Shown: in pieces, positions 30,901-39,018 of the stretch
Position numbering within the stretch: position 1 is the stretch's first letter
Layout of the letters: each line of letters opens with the position of its first letter
Assembly (NCBI RefSeq): GCF_041381155.1
Contig: NC_091139.1
Location: 8,060,383-8,124,382 of the forward strand
Source of the DNA: Argopecten irradians
Lineage: Eukaryota; Mollusca; Bivalvia; Pectinida; Pectinidae
Length of the DNA stretch: 64,000 nt
Direction: 5' to 3'
Notes under the pieces: model-generated
Database searches by the model: none
Told to the model about the DNA's origin: nothing
What the model saw: only the letters and a program-made list of their open reading frames with translations
Position numbers and translations under genes: made by a program

Positions 30901-33803
30901 CAAATATAATTTGAAAAGGGATTGGTGAACAGGCATAGCCTTTCTAAGTTCTCTTCATAAGAATATAATATTCTTTGATACATGGCTACTGAACAATATC
31001 ACGACGAATCGAGGAACTAGTGTATTGTAATGTTTAATGTCCTCCTTGATCGACAAATGTTCAAGATTTATATCTTATCTTTTTCAAAACATGGTAAGGT
31101 TGTAACTGGCATTTGGCTTTGAGTCAGGAAAGTAACTGTGCAGTTTTTGACAGTACAGTCACATGAGGTTCATCAACGAATCTGCTTTCATTCTCTTCAG
31201 CTTATAATCACAAATTTCGTTAATTAGATCAACTGATCAATGTATGATTGAGATTTCAATTTGATGATATTTCAATTTAAGCATTATTGACTTGTGTAAC
31301 TTTTAATAACACAAATCAAGCATTTTAATTCGGACTAATCCCAATACGTTCAAATTGTTTTCACAGGTACAGTGAAAAATGAAAAAATATATATATAAAA
31401 AAAGATAACTATTGAACAAAAAAAATATTTAAGTATCATACACATGTGCCTACCTTTTTGTTCTAAATCCACTTTATAGTACTGTGTATGTATTGTCCTG
31501 TTCTGCCTCAGTAGGTATAACCCGACACGTATCGGCTGGTAAGGGTCGGTATCTCCCTGCTGGCCGTCCCCTCCTAACGACCAAACACACGTGCTAGGGG
31601 TGAGGGACGGACACAGCATCCTTGGGAAGCCTGTGATTTGCCTGTTAAATAAAAACAAATTTGACGTAAAAGTATTTAAAATGTAAAATGTAATGAGTAC
31701 TTATCTTTTGCCAATCGACAGTAGTGTAAGGTTTCATAAAAATTAATCATGATTTAAAATTATCATCTCCGAAACCATTAAACAAACGCAAGGTGATTAG
31801 TCTATTAATGTTGGTTAACATAATTTTAGATGGGTATGTCAAGTGAACAGGGATATCCAACCCGTGTGAAACATCTTGGCTGGTCAACCCGAGGCTTGGC
31901 CAAAATCTCTCACGAGGGTTGTGATATCCATGTCCACTTGACAAACCCTAGCTGCAATATTGTAGCTCAGAAGACTTTTTGACAGAAAATGGTGTCGCCT
32001 TTAGAGCTACAATTGGTGCCTATTACTGCTAATGGAGCAAAGTCATTATAAAACGTTTGTTTGCATTTTTATCGTACTTGTTTGATATCGCTTACCCTAC
32101 CAGGCAATAAAACTGAACTACATAAAAAATCAAATTCTCATCGAGGCATTATTTTTTTTTACATAATAAATATGAAGGTCTCTCTGAAGGGAATTTATAC
32201 GACAAGTCCACAAATTGTGAATTTGACGTCTTGTTAGCGGTACGGTAGATATTAAAAATGGTAGTTATGTTTGTTTTGGACAAAAATAATATGTAAATGC
32301 ATGTATACGCATAAAATAATTGGAAACCTACAAAAAAGTATAGAAAACTATGCCCGAGTGATTTTCGGAGGCAGTGCTCCACTACGACACATAGGAACCA
32401 ATTCGTACCCGGCAGAAAGGTATAGTAGGCCGGGTACGTATATTCGTTATAGACAGACCCATGTTAGGTTATTTTCTCCCATGCCTTAACTTTTAATTTA
32501 ATATATAGTATGGAGGTCTTACTCATGATTCCTACTACCGCTAGGAATCATGGGTATGGCCTCCAGGTTTGCAAAAATCTTCCACAGGTGTTGCGATTGA
32601 CTAAGGCAGATAAATTTCGGCTGTTCGAAACATTTGCAATCCGAACGGTTTGGACTGGGAACACAAATATCCGGATTATCGAGGGTGTACTGTATAGATA
32701 CTGATGTTTATAGATTGCTATAATAACATTTTGCAAGCTTATCAAAGCCCCTGTGCTAATGAATATTTAATGAAAAATACGCACCCTTTATAACCACTGA
32801 TTAAATATATTCTATACAAATTCTTTTAAATGTTATCGGGAGGAAATACTGTGCAGTTAAAGAGAACCAATATAGCTGTTTTGAATACAGTTGTAGGCTT
32901 TATAAAATTCAACTGAAGTTCCATACGAAATATGAGAGTGTTACTCAAAGCCTTCCGCAACTTTGTTTACTTAGACACACACACATTTATAGATCACCGA
33001 TAATTGGTTGTGTTAATATAAAATCGCACATACCAATCTACTGCTGTGGTGTAGGACGAGCCACTAAACTCTCTCGCCACGGACCATGAACACGTCAGGG
33101 TCTCGTCCCAGTTGTACGTAATACAGGTGAAATTCCGGTATACCTCACCTGGAGTAATAATGTCAAGTATCGCACAAATATCTAACTTAATAATTAGATT
33201 ATACAGGTATATCTGGTATACCTCAGCTGGAGTAATAATGTTAAGCATCACACATATCTCTAACTTAATAATTAGGTTATACAGGTATATCTGGTATACC
33301 TCACCTGGAGTAAAAAATGTCAAGTATCACACTAAAATCTAATTGATTATTATTTTATGTTCATCGCTTTTAGTATCCACCACCCTTCAAAAAATTAGCT
33401 TAAACTGTTAACTGCCTTTCTTTATAACTTTTCTACTCCCATCTCGAACTCGGATAATGTAAATATTGAGTCAAAGATAAAATAGCATCATAGTAAAAAA
33501 CATCTGCATCAATACCGTTTTTGTCTCTATTCCAATGCTTTCCTATATGCATTTAGAAATAAACAATTAAAAGATATCAAAAGGCTGGAAAGAGTGACCA
33601 TATATATAGCTTTTCGAAGTCATGGAAATAAAAGTATAAAGGTTTCCGATAGATTAAGGGAAATATTTATCTCATTGTATGCATTCAATGGTTCAGTTTG
33701 CCAGAGAAATATTAAAGCAGAAAAATATTTTTTTACCTGAACAGTAACCGACAAATATTGCACACCAAGCAATGAAGATATTAGCAACTTCAGTAACAGC
33801 CAT
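21893..33803 (-). CDS. Class I cytokine receptor, gp130/Domeless-like, 15 exons
   Basis: Fifteen coding exons sum to 1896 nt, or 631 residues plus stop, and every junction phase agrees. The layout is: signal peptide (1-22); cytokine-binding module (about 23-233) with FTCITYNWDETLTCSW (C-X10-C-S-W), a second C-X7-C-V-W, and GYWSDP in place of WSXWS; three further fibronectin III domains (about 234-336, 337-446, 447-546); transmembrane helix (555-576); and a 55-residue tail starting with RWWRKPTRLQIPQ, which resembles box 1. Each FN3 domain is coded by two exons with phase 1 introns at the domain borders, the classic architecture of this receptor family. Such receptors bind helical cytokines and act through JAK/STAT. 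The tail has no tyrosine, so signalling may need a partner subunit or another isoform. Ligand unknown. Confidence 0.82.
22503..22538 (-). CDS. Receptor exon: short cytoplasmic segment
   Basis: Twelve codons (IPKEDNERPLVN) lie between the acceptor ATTGACAG|AT and the donor AAAT|GTAAGT, in phase 0 on both sides. An alternative donor two codons earlier (CTG|GTAAAT) keeps the frame. Confidence 0.6.
22838..22950. mobile_element. Fold-back element with GCGTGC core
   Basis: The arms are reverse complements: ACG.TGTGGCTGGAAAAGGAC...TATTGCGTGC on the left, and GCACGCAATA...GTCTTTTCCAGCCACCGT on the right. The loop has its own partial repeat of CGCAATA. It is a small hairpin element inside a receptor intron. 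Confidence 0.7.
23030..23285. repeat. GCGAAA-rich dispersed repeat, copy 1
   Basis: It shares an ordered set of motifs with 46455-46645: TCGCGA.ACAC.TTTTGCG.AATTTTGCGA.AAAG near the start, and ATCCTTGGTCATAAA / ACCCTTGACCACAAA later. The two are strongly diverged. Similar GCGAAA/TTCGCG-rich patches occur near 5660-5840, 7290-7370 and 35690-35850. Confidence 0.4.
23547..23559 (-). other. Possible 13-bp micro-exon
   Basis: Good splice signals enclose 13 bases: acceptor ATCTTTCCCAG|AATC and donor GCAG|GTAAAG. Inclusion would read NQQA and then shift the frame to a stop in the next exon, giving an even shorter tail. There is no direct support. Confidence 0.25.
24099..24147 (-). CDS. Receptor exon: box 1-like cytoplasmic start
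   Basis: Acceptor GATTTTCTCAG|AT and donor CCACAG|GTGAGA. It encodes IFGIRWWRKPTRLQIPQ: basic and aromatic residues next to the membrane with two prolines, resembling the box 1 site for JAK kinases but lacking a clear P-x-P. Confidence 0.75.
24492..24579 (-). CDS. Receptor exon: transmembrane helix
   Basis: Acceptor ACATTCCCAG|GG. It encodes SFDHLNG and the helix VALTLIILSGLAILVILITI. Donor TTAAT|GTAAGT in phase 2. A separate phase 1-entered transmembrane exon is usual in this family. Confidence 0.85.
24972..25115 (-). CDS. Receptor exon: second part of FN3 5, juxtamembrane
   Basis: Acceptor ACCCTTAAG|AT. It encodes YVDFPVTEADHQICVTIAVR and SRSHCYTLPPPG. Donor CCACCGG|GTGAGG, phase 1. Confidence 0.75.
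25283..25426. mobile_element. Diverged CTTGCGGGTAGG-family MITE, split by insertion
   Basis: The left part reads CTTGTGGGTGGGTATTCATT, then GTGAGCGTAACGTCATAC, matching 16147-16317. Its right end (GGTAACTGTTCAATA) is interrupted by the 903-bp element and resumes at 26338 with TGCTATTTGGTC, equivalent to TGTAATATGCAAAGAC of the intact copy. Confidence 0.65.
25427..26329. mobile_element. 903-bp inverted-repeat DNA element, 8-bp target duplication
   Basis: Both ends begin GGTGAC..CCTTATATCCCTACGGCC (left direct, right as reverse complement). They are followed by four to six 16-bp subrepeats like GTCCGAAGGCCCGTTA. An exact 8-bp duplication GTTCAATA flanks the element (25419-25426 and 26330-26337). 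The interior (about 25530-26210) is AT-rich without ORFs, so it is non-autonomous. An 8-bp duplication fits hAT, Merlin or similar superfamilies; the termini do not let me choose. Confidence 0.88.
26504..26659 (-). CDS. Receptor exon: first part of FN3 5
   Basis: Acceptor TTACAACAG|AT. It encodes YPRISFHGLPSENKARLTWT and YVDCAET, and ends at the consensus donor TACAG|GTAAGT. Confidence 0.8.
26986..27169 (-). CDS. Receptor exon: second part of FN3 4
   Basis: Acceptor TTACCACAG|GG. It encodes VTAEIKMDAHPNATYMFGVS and ends WTDCSMLSTG at the donor AACAG|GTGAGG in phase 1. Confidence 0.8.
27736..27881 (-). CDS. Receptor exon: first part of FN3 4
   Basis: Acceptor TCTAATAG|CT. It encodes IPKPRDVFLVKGGTPGLANI, then TWLEP and SSWTYTVYWCNK. 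Donor TGCAAG|GTATTA in phase 0. Confidence 0.8.
28497..28854 (+). mobile_element. Dispersed element, copy 2 (pair with 9.0 kb)
   Basis: It has terminal inverted repeats TTTAAAGATGCTCCAC (left) and TACTTAAAAATGCTCCAC (reverse complement of right). The body aligns with 8998-9350 in the same orientation. It lies in a receptor intron (27882-28922) and has no coding capacity. Confidence 0.7.
28923..29139 (-). CDS. Receptor exon: second part of FN3 3
   Basis: It encodes YDVEAVPLGNCGSRTV through GCHYSVAVWTRNERGRSNDA, the FN3 F-G strands. The donor GAATG|GTTAGT is in phase 1. A second, identical acceptor 21 bp upstream would extend the exon to 29160 in frame. Confidence 0.8.
29576..29667 (-). CDS. 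Receptor exon: first part of FN3 3
   Basis: Thirty codons encode PSSPPFLPPGGYTLSAINNE and YRMARVHWQ, with the FN3 Pro-rich start and conserved Trp. Acceptor ATTTTAG|TT and donor GGCAG|GTAGGC, with phases 1 in and 0 out. Confidence 0.75.
30089..30275 (-). CDS. Receptor exon: second half of FN3 2 (WSXWS region)
   Basis: Acceptor TTTTTTCAG|AT. It encodes CNLFYYTNYTVTVRVRAID followed by GYWSDPLHTRV. GYWSDP stands where WSXWS is expected, a degenerate form. Donor AATCAG|GTCAGC. Confidence 0.82.
30653..30795 (-). CDS. Receptor exon: first half of FN3 2
   Basis: Acceptor TTTGCAG|TA. It encodes KPAAVSNLRAKPLRLNCIFV and EWTHYKVD, a typical FN3 A-B strand pattern (P..V..L...W). The donor AGGAAG|GTGACT is in phase 0. 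Confidence 0.78.
31454..31641 (-). CDS. Receptor exon: second half of FN3 1
   Basis: Acceptor TTTAACAG|G and donor AAAAAG|GTAGGC. It holds CPSLTPSTCVWSLGG, a second C-x-W pair typical of cytokine-binding modules, and strands IRVGLYLLRQN and YYKVDLEQ. Confidence 0.8.
31832..31948. mobile_element. Fold-back element with CCCGAGG core
   Basis: The left arm (GGGTATGTCAAGTGAACAGG, GATATCCAACCC) and the reverse complement of the right arm (GGGTTTGTCAAGTGGACATG, GATATCACAACCC) match. The centre reads AACCCGAGGCTTGGCC, close to AACCCGAGGTTTGCCGAGG in the 61.9-kb element although the outer arms differ. It lies in receptor intron 31642-33033. Confidence 0.7.
32404..32437. repeat. 10-bp inverted repeat CGTACCCGGC
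   Basis: CGTACCCGGC and GCCGGGTACG are separated by 14-15 bp inside the large receptor intron. No function is seen. Confidence 0.6.
32511..32563. repeat. Imperfect hairpin, about 22-bp arms
   Basis: GGAGGTCTTACTCATGATTC, CTA pairs with TAGGAATCATGGGTATGGCC, TCC across a 6-7 bp loop with three mismatches. Confidence 0.65.
33034..33148 (-). CDS. Receptor exon: first half of cytokine-binding FN3 1
   Basis: It encodes GEVYRNFTCITYNWDETLTC, then SW, the conserved class I Cys pair and Trp. The acceptor is ACTCCAG|GTGAGG and the donor GATTG|GTATGT is in phase 2. Copies of the acceptor lie 78 and 156 bp upstream (see findings). Confidence 0.8.
33137..33318. repeat. 78-bp tandem repeat, about 2.4 copies, over a splice site
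   Basis: GGTATACCTCACCTGGAGTA recurs at 33137, 33215 (one change, CAGCTGG) and 33293, an exact 78-bp period. On the minus strand each copy contains the acceptor of the first cytokine-binding exon. The whole stretch stays open in that exon's reading frame. Confidence 0.9.
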
Positions 33804-33816
33804 CTTATATCTGACT
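33737..33816 (-). CDS. Receptor exon with start codon and signal peptide
   Basis: The acceptor GCTTTACAG|AGTC precedes a short leader and ATG at 33803-33801. The 22 codons MAVTEVANIFIAWCAIFVGY, then CS, form a signal peptide and end at the donor TTCAG|GTAAAA in phase 1. Coding part: 33737-33803. Confidence 0.8.
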
Positions 33817-34028
33817 CTGTAAAGCAAGAAAATAAGTTTAACAGATAAAAAGTTAAGGAATTTTATAATTAATTGTAATAATCTATGAATGTCGTGTAAA
33901 ATTTACTCTTTATTGCGTTATCAAAAAACTCAAAAATCAAAATCACATATGCATAACCACTGAGAAAATATTCCAAAAGTATCAAAACTAAATTATAACT
34001 GAAAAAGAACAATCTCAAATAATCATTG

Positions 34029-34333
34029 TGAAAATATTGGAAACAAATCATAAATTATTAGAAGATAATTGGAAACAAATAACAAATTACCATTTAGATA
34101 TTATTCGAAACAAATCACAAATTATCATTTTAAAAAAATCTAAACAAGTCACAAATTATTTTAGAAAAATTGGAAACATCACAAATTTTCATTTAGAAAA
34201 TATTCGAAACAAATCACAAATTATCATGAGAAAAATTGGAAACATCACAAATTATCATTTAGAAAATATTCGAAACAAATCACAAATTATCCTTTAGAAA
34301 ATATTGAAAACAAATCACAAATTATCACAAATT
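34029..34333. repeat. About 36-bp AT-rich minisatellite
   Basis: Eight or so variable units alternate around GAAACAAATCACAAATTATC and ATTTAGAAAATATTC. It lies in the long 5' intron of the receptor. Confidence 0.8.
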
Positions 34334-36380
34334 TGTCAACCAATCAACAAGAACAAACCATGCTTACTTGTCTACGGCTATAGCGTTATATTGTACCTTA
34401 AATTTTATATACTGCTTCTGCTTATGCTTTTCACAAAGTCGAAAAAAGCTTGATGACCTCAAATTATCTTTCATAATAATTTTAATAAGCTTAATATACG
34501 ATATCCTTGTGCTTTACATGACTACAACAGTATTAATAGCATGTTTCAAGATTAATATTACACTCAAAGGTTTATCAGACAGGATGATTGTTTTCTATTT
34601 TCTAGTAGTAATTTTTAGTATTACTTTAACACAGATGCGGGTCAAGGAAGTACCAGATAACACTGTTTTTACACAGATACACATATAGAAAGCAAAGGAA
34701 GACACGTAAGGCATCGATTATAAAGCCTTTAACTGTCTTGCTGTTTACTTTCAGAAAACTGTCCCATGTGATATAGGGAACTAATACTGAAATCTGATTA
34801 CTGTTGTATTTATAGTTTTATGAAGTTCTAAAAATATTATCATATATAGGAAAACTAAAAAGCCCGATGCAGGTAGGTATCAATTGGAAGCAAAAAATAC
34901 GGGTTTTTTTCTATGAAACCTTTCATGTGTGACAACGCAGTAGTCGTTTTAAATAGGACAACTTACAAGACTAAATCTGGTACTAGGGTCAGAGTAATTC
35001 AGGCTAAATTATACTTTGTAAAATAGGATATAAATTGTTTTATTCTATCGATTAGTCAATATATAATCCATAGTTCTAGAAATGTAATAAACGGTTATTT
35101 CATTCATTTATATTTCCATGTACGATAGGATTTGTTGAAAAACAAACCCATGTTCTGTCCAAAACACGACTCCGTAACCATCTGTGACCGTCACATACGT
35201 TAATGTTCGAAACCAAATACTTGACAATGACAGAGGATATTTCAACTTCTAACGAGTATATTCTAATGAACGCTTTCTTAATTAATTGCTTCTGTCTGCA
35301 GGTACAAATAACCCTAAAGAAGTCGGTACGAAATATGATATTGCAAAACATTTTGTGCAGCATAATAACACCTTATGTTAAAATTCCAAAAGTTACATGA
35401 GCCAGTATTCTTTTATAATTGTATGCAATCAAAGACAATTATTTATTACGCAATCTAGAAACTGAAATAATGTGATGGATTTTCGTGCCCAAAGATACAC
35501 AAGATAGCTTTGAAACTCTATATGGCCATTTTGTTCTGTGAAAGCAAGCGAAAAGTTATCAATTCATTTGCGCATTATGCATATGCTTCGCATGTAGTGT
35601 TAAAAGCATGATCTACTGCATGTCAATTTTAATTTGCACTGGTTAACCAAAATCACAACGATGAGACAATATACTATAAACATGGATATATTCGCGAGAA
35701 CCCTTTATTTTTTTTGACATGCATAAAACTTCCACGGTATTATTATTTTCACTTTCATATGATACTTCCAACAACAAAGTTTATACATATACAAAATCTT
35801 ACGCGAGGGGGAAATTCGCGATTAAGCGACCTTCGCGTACTTATCGAAAATACCCCTGGTCAATTTGTTTTACTTAAAACATACCTACTTTTAAATACGT
35901 GTTATATGAGTATACAAAAATAACTTACTTCGATGACCACTCCCGGATCACGACTTTTTAAATTCCCCATATCATCACAAAACCATTTACATTAATGCAT
36001 AGTTAATGGTGATTTATTGTAATCCACTACAATAATTATTTCAAAAACTATCGAACATTATGTTTGTGTGTGTTATCCTAGTGGAAGGAGCAGTTATAGT
36101 GTCGAATGTTGTTCGGAATATCTACCATGGCTCACTTTGAGAACAATGAGTTGTTTGAATATATCAATAACACTGTTACCTAATTGTAGCATGTATCATA
36201 TAGTGTATTTGATTACATCGTAGTGATACAATGCATATAGTCTGTATGCCAGCATTTTTGGAAATAAATCAGGGGTTAAATGCAGAGAGTTTTGTGAACA
36301 TTAAATAAAACAAACCCAAATTCCTTGCACATTGATTTGATGAACATTAGTTTAACAGCATCGGATGTAAACGAGAGGAC

Positions 36381-36558
36381 TTCATTGAATATCTTTATTG
36401 TCAATAATATTTTGATTTTTTTATGTTCAATAATTCATTAAATATTTTCTAATTCAATATTTAATTGAATATTTTTATATTCAATAATTCATTGAATATT
36501 TTTATATTTAATATCTTTATATTCAATATTTCATTGAATATTTTTATATTCAATATAT
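36381..36558. repeat. AT-rich palindromic tandem repeat (ATTCAATA/TTGAATAT)
   Basis: Repeats of TTCATTGAATATTTTTATAT and ATTCAATA form overlapping small palindromes over 180 bp. Confidence 0.75.
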
Positions 36559-37794
36559 CGAACAGCGCAATTACTCAATATGTCGGTACTTACATTAACT
36601 ATCATCAAATATCTAATTGTTAAAATGCAAAAAGATATTGTAAATTGAATTCTTCCATATGCTTTCATGTAAGAATACATAGAAAATCAGAAGTTACTAT
36701 TTTAACATTAAATGTATGTATTGGTACAAAAAATTATAAAATAATATACCCACCTATTATTGGCTTTATATGATTTCTACAGTTTATACCAAAAAACCGC
36801 ATGTTTTTCAATTGACTACTGAAGAGACAAAACGAGTCCAGCATTTTCGACCATTTATGTTACAGAAAGCTGAAATAAATACGTTACTTCCATATGCTTT
36901 TGCCGTGAGTCCAGACAATAATAAAAGCGCTGGTATATTTTTAGCACCAATACAAGAAGTTCGATAAAAGCGAAAGCAACTTGTCCGTTATGACACCCAC
37001 ACATTAAATTCTCGTTAATCGTCTCGGTGACTGAAACCATGATACAACACTACCTTGCCAATAGGCCTTTCGATGTTTGTGACACACAAGAGTATTCTCA
37101 AATACCCAGTATCTTACACGTTATTATGGTACAGAGACACCGTGTCAGAATCATGAATATGCATGTGATGTTACAATGTAAGACTTTATGCAATATTAAT
37201 AGCAAAACAGTCTTAAATAAAAATGACATCAACAGAATTAGGAGACTGTTCTGTAATATATTTTCTGAAGGTCTTTAGTTTATTATTTAATGTTATCTTC
37301 AAGCGGTTGCGTGAAATATTATTATAACTAGACTATGAGACTATGCTAGATATCAATCAGGAGAACGACATCTATTATTTCGCTGTCGTTATTCTGTAGA
37401 TATAAACCTTCCTTTCGTTTTCAGCATTATAATTGTGAGCAACTCATCATGATGTACACATTTCCTACGACTAAACCTGCCGTTCATCTCTAATTTACCC
37501 ACTATATATAAAGCATTCACAGTCGGAAATAGTGACGTATTTCCATTAAAGTCTACACAAGTGCCGAATAGATGTTGATATCACTTAGTGTCAAGTTATT
37601 TTGTACATAAATTATATAAACACCATGTCCTATCACAAACTATTGACGCCATACTACCTAGTCATTGTGGAAAGTTAAGAAGCAATATAGACAATGGTTA
37701 TCGTAGCACAAAACGTAATCAACAGGCAGAACAGTAAAAGAATCATATACATTTACACAGTTGTTTATAAGTAATATATTATGTCATAGCTTAC

Positions 37795-37880
37795 CTGATC
37801 TACCCGCTCACCACCTCCACGGCTTCTCAGCCCTGTGTACAAATTAACACAGCTCGCTACGGTCCGTAGTCAGGCTTTCC
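37795..37880 (-). other. Probable non-coding first exon of the cytokine receptor
   Basis: A GC-richer segment ends at a consensus donor GATCAG|GTAAGC (boundary 37795). The exon holding the receptor ATG has an acceptor 13 bases before the ATG, so an upstream 5' UTR exon is required. A TATA-like TTTTTAAATAG lies just upstream at about 37884-37894. The start of the exon is a guess. Another donor-like site (TCGAA|GTAAGT near 35930) could be an alternative first exon. Confidence 0.45.
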
Positions 37881-38051
37881 TCCACTATCTATTTAAAAAC
37901 AGCTTTAATCCATATCGAGTCTTGTCTACCGAATACAGTTAGGGATTCCATCGATTCTTCATTATTCCTTTTAATTCAAAATGAGGGGACCAGAGTTCTG
38001 AAAATTTATGGGTAACTTTATTTCGTACAAAGAAGGTGAAACTTCGTTTAA

Positions 38052-39014
38052 GGTTCATGTAATGGCTTTAACCAGTGATATTTTGCAAGCCTAAAACGCA
38101 TTACTGTGCTACAATTGAACAGAACTAATTTCATTAATTGTTGGTGTATATACCCTGGCTAACTGTCAGTCTTACTGTTGATAAGTAATTTGTGAAGCTG
38201 CTTGTAAATTTCAGTAAAATAAGAGAAAAATGTATATTTCTGGAGAAGACATAGAACTCGTGTGAATTGCATGGATGGCACCAAATAAACATGCTATCGT
38301 GTTCAGTAGTGACTATGCCAGGTACTCCAACAGTTTGTTTGGCAAAATCGGACCAGCGAATAGCGCAAAGCCTATTGTTGTTAATGCAAATGGCTGCTTT
38401 AAATGGCGGATCACAAATATAGCATATAAAAAGACATTTTAATTGATACAAGTGCTCTTATATACACTATAAGGTACTCTGAACATGACAAGAAGAATAT
38501 TTACGAAAAAATAGTTAAAATGTGGACTTTGAGGCTCTTTCCGGAAATTTGCATTTTTCGCCCCAAACAGATTGTTTGAACTATTTTGTTCGTGAAGAGT
38601 CTTCTTGTTATGTTCAGAGTACCTTTTGGTGTCTATAAAAAAACATTTGTATCAATTGAGATGGCTTCTTATATGCGATATTTTCACTACACGAGGCTCC
38701 TGCGCTATTTGCTGGTCCGATTTTGCCAAACAAACTGTTGGAGTACCTGGCATATTCACAACTGAACACGATGGCATGATTATTTGGTTCCATCAATGCA
38801 ATTCACACGAGTTCTATGTCTTCTCCAGAAATATACATTTTTCTCATATTTTACTGTATTTTACTCGCAGCTCCACAAATTACATATCAACAGTAAGACT
38901 GACAGTTAGCCAGGGTATATACCAACAATTAATGAAATTAGTTCTGTTCAATTGCAGCACAGTAATGCGTTTTAGGCTTGCAAAATATCACTGTTTAAAG
39001 CCATTACATGAACC
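38052..39014. mobile_element. 963-bp near-complete palindrome flanked by TTAA
   Basis: Two arms of about 480 bp run from GGTTCATGTAATGGCTTTAA (38052) to its reverse complement ending at 39014 and meet near 38530. TTAA flanks both ends (38048-38051 and 39015-39018). The arms are similar enough that both encode related open peptides (KQTVGVPGI.TTEHD; NSHEFYVFSRNIHFS), an effect of the palindrome, not evidence of a gene. TTAA duplications are typical of piggyBac and Kolobok elements. GG termini fit Kolobok better than piggyBac, which is an inference. Confidence 0.85.
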
Positions 39015-39018
39015 TTAA

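Larger units (their letters stand above)
33817..37794 (-). other. Receptor 5' intron (inferred), no coding exon seen
   Basis: About 4 kb, AT-rich. It contains the 36-bp minisatellite and the TTGAATATT array. Open frames here are low-complexity and lack splice sites or family motifs. Confidence 0.45.

Noticed and set aside
33112..33342. 76-codon plus-strand repeat peptide
   Set aside because: It is the antisense of the 78-bp tandem repeat at the receptor splice acceptor.
34368..34688. 106-codon hydrophobic plus-strand frame
   Set aside because: AT-rich codons, no splice sites, and it lies antisense inside the receptor 5' intron next to a minisatellite. The hydrophobicity follows from base composition.
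38605..39018. 137-codon plus-strand frame similar to a 105-codon minus-strand frame at 38134-38451
   Set aside because: The two are the same sequence read from opposite arms of the 963-bp palindrome. No family motif or splice site supports a gene.
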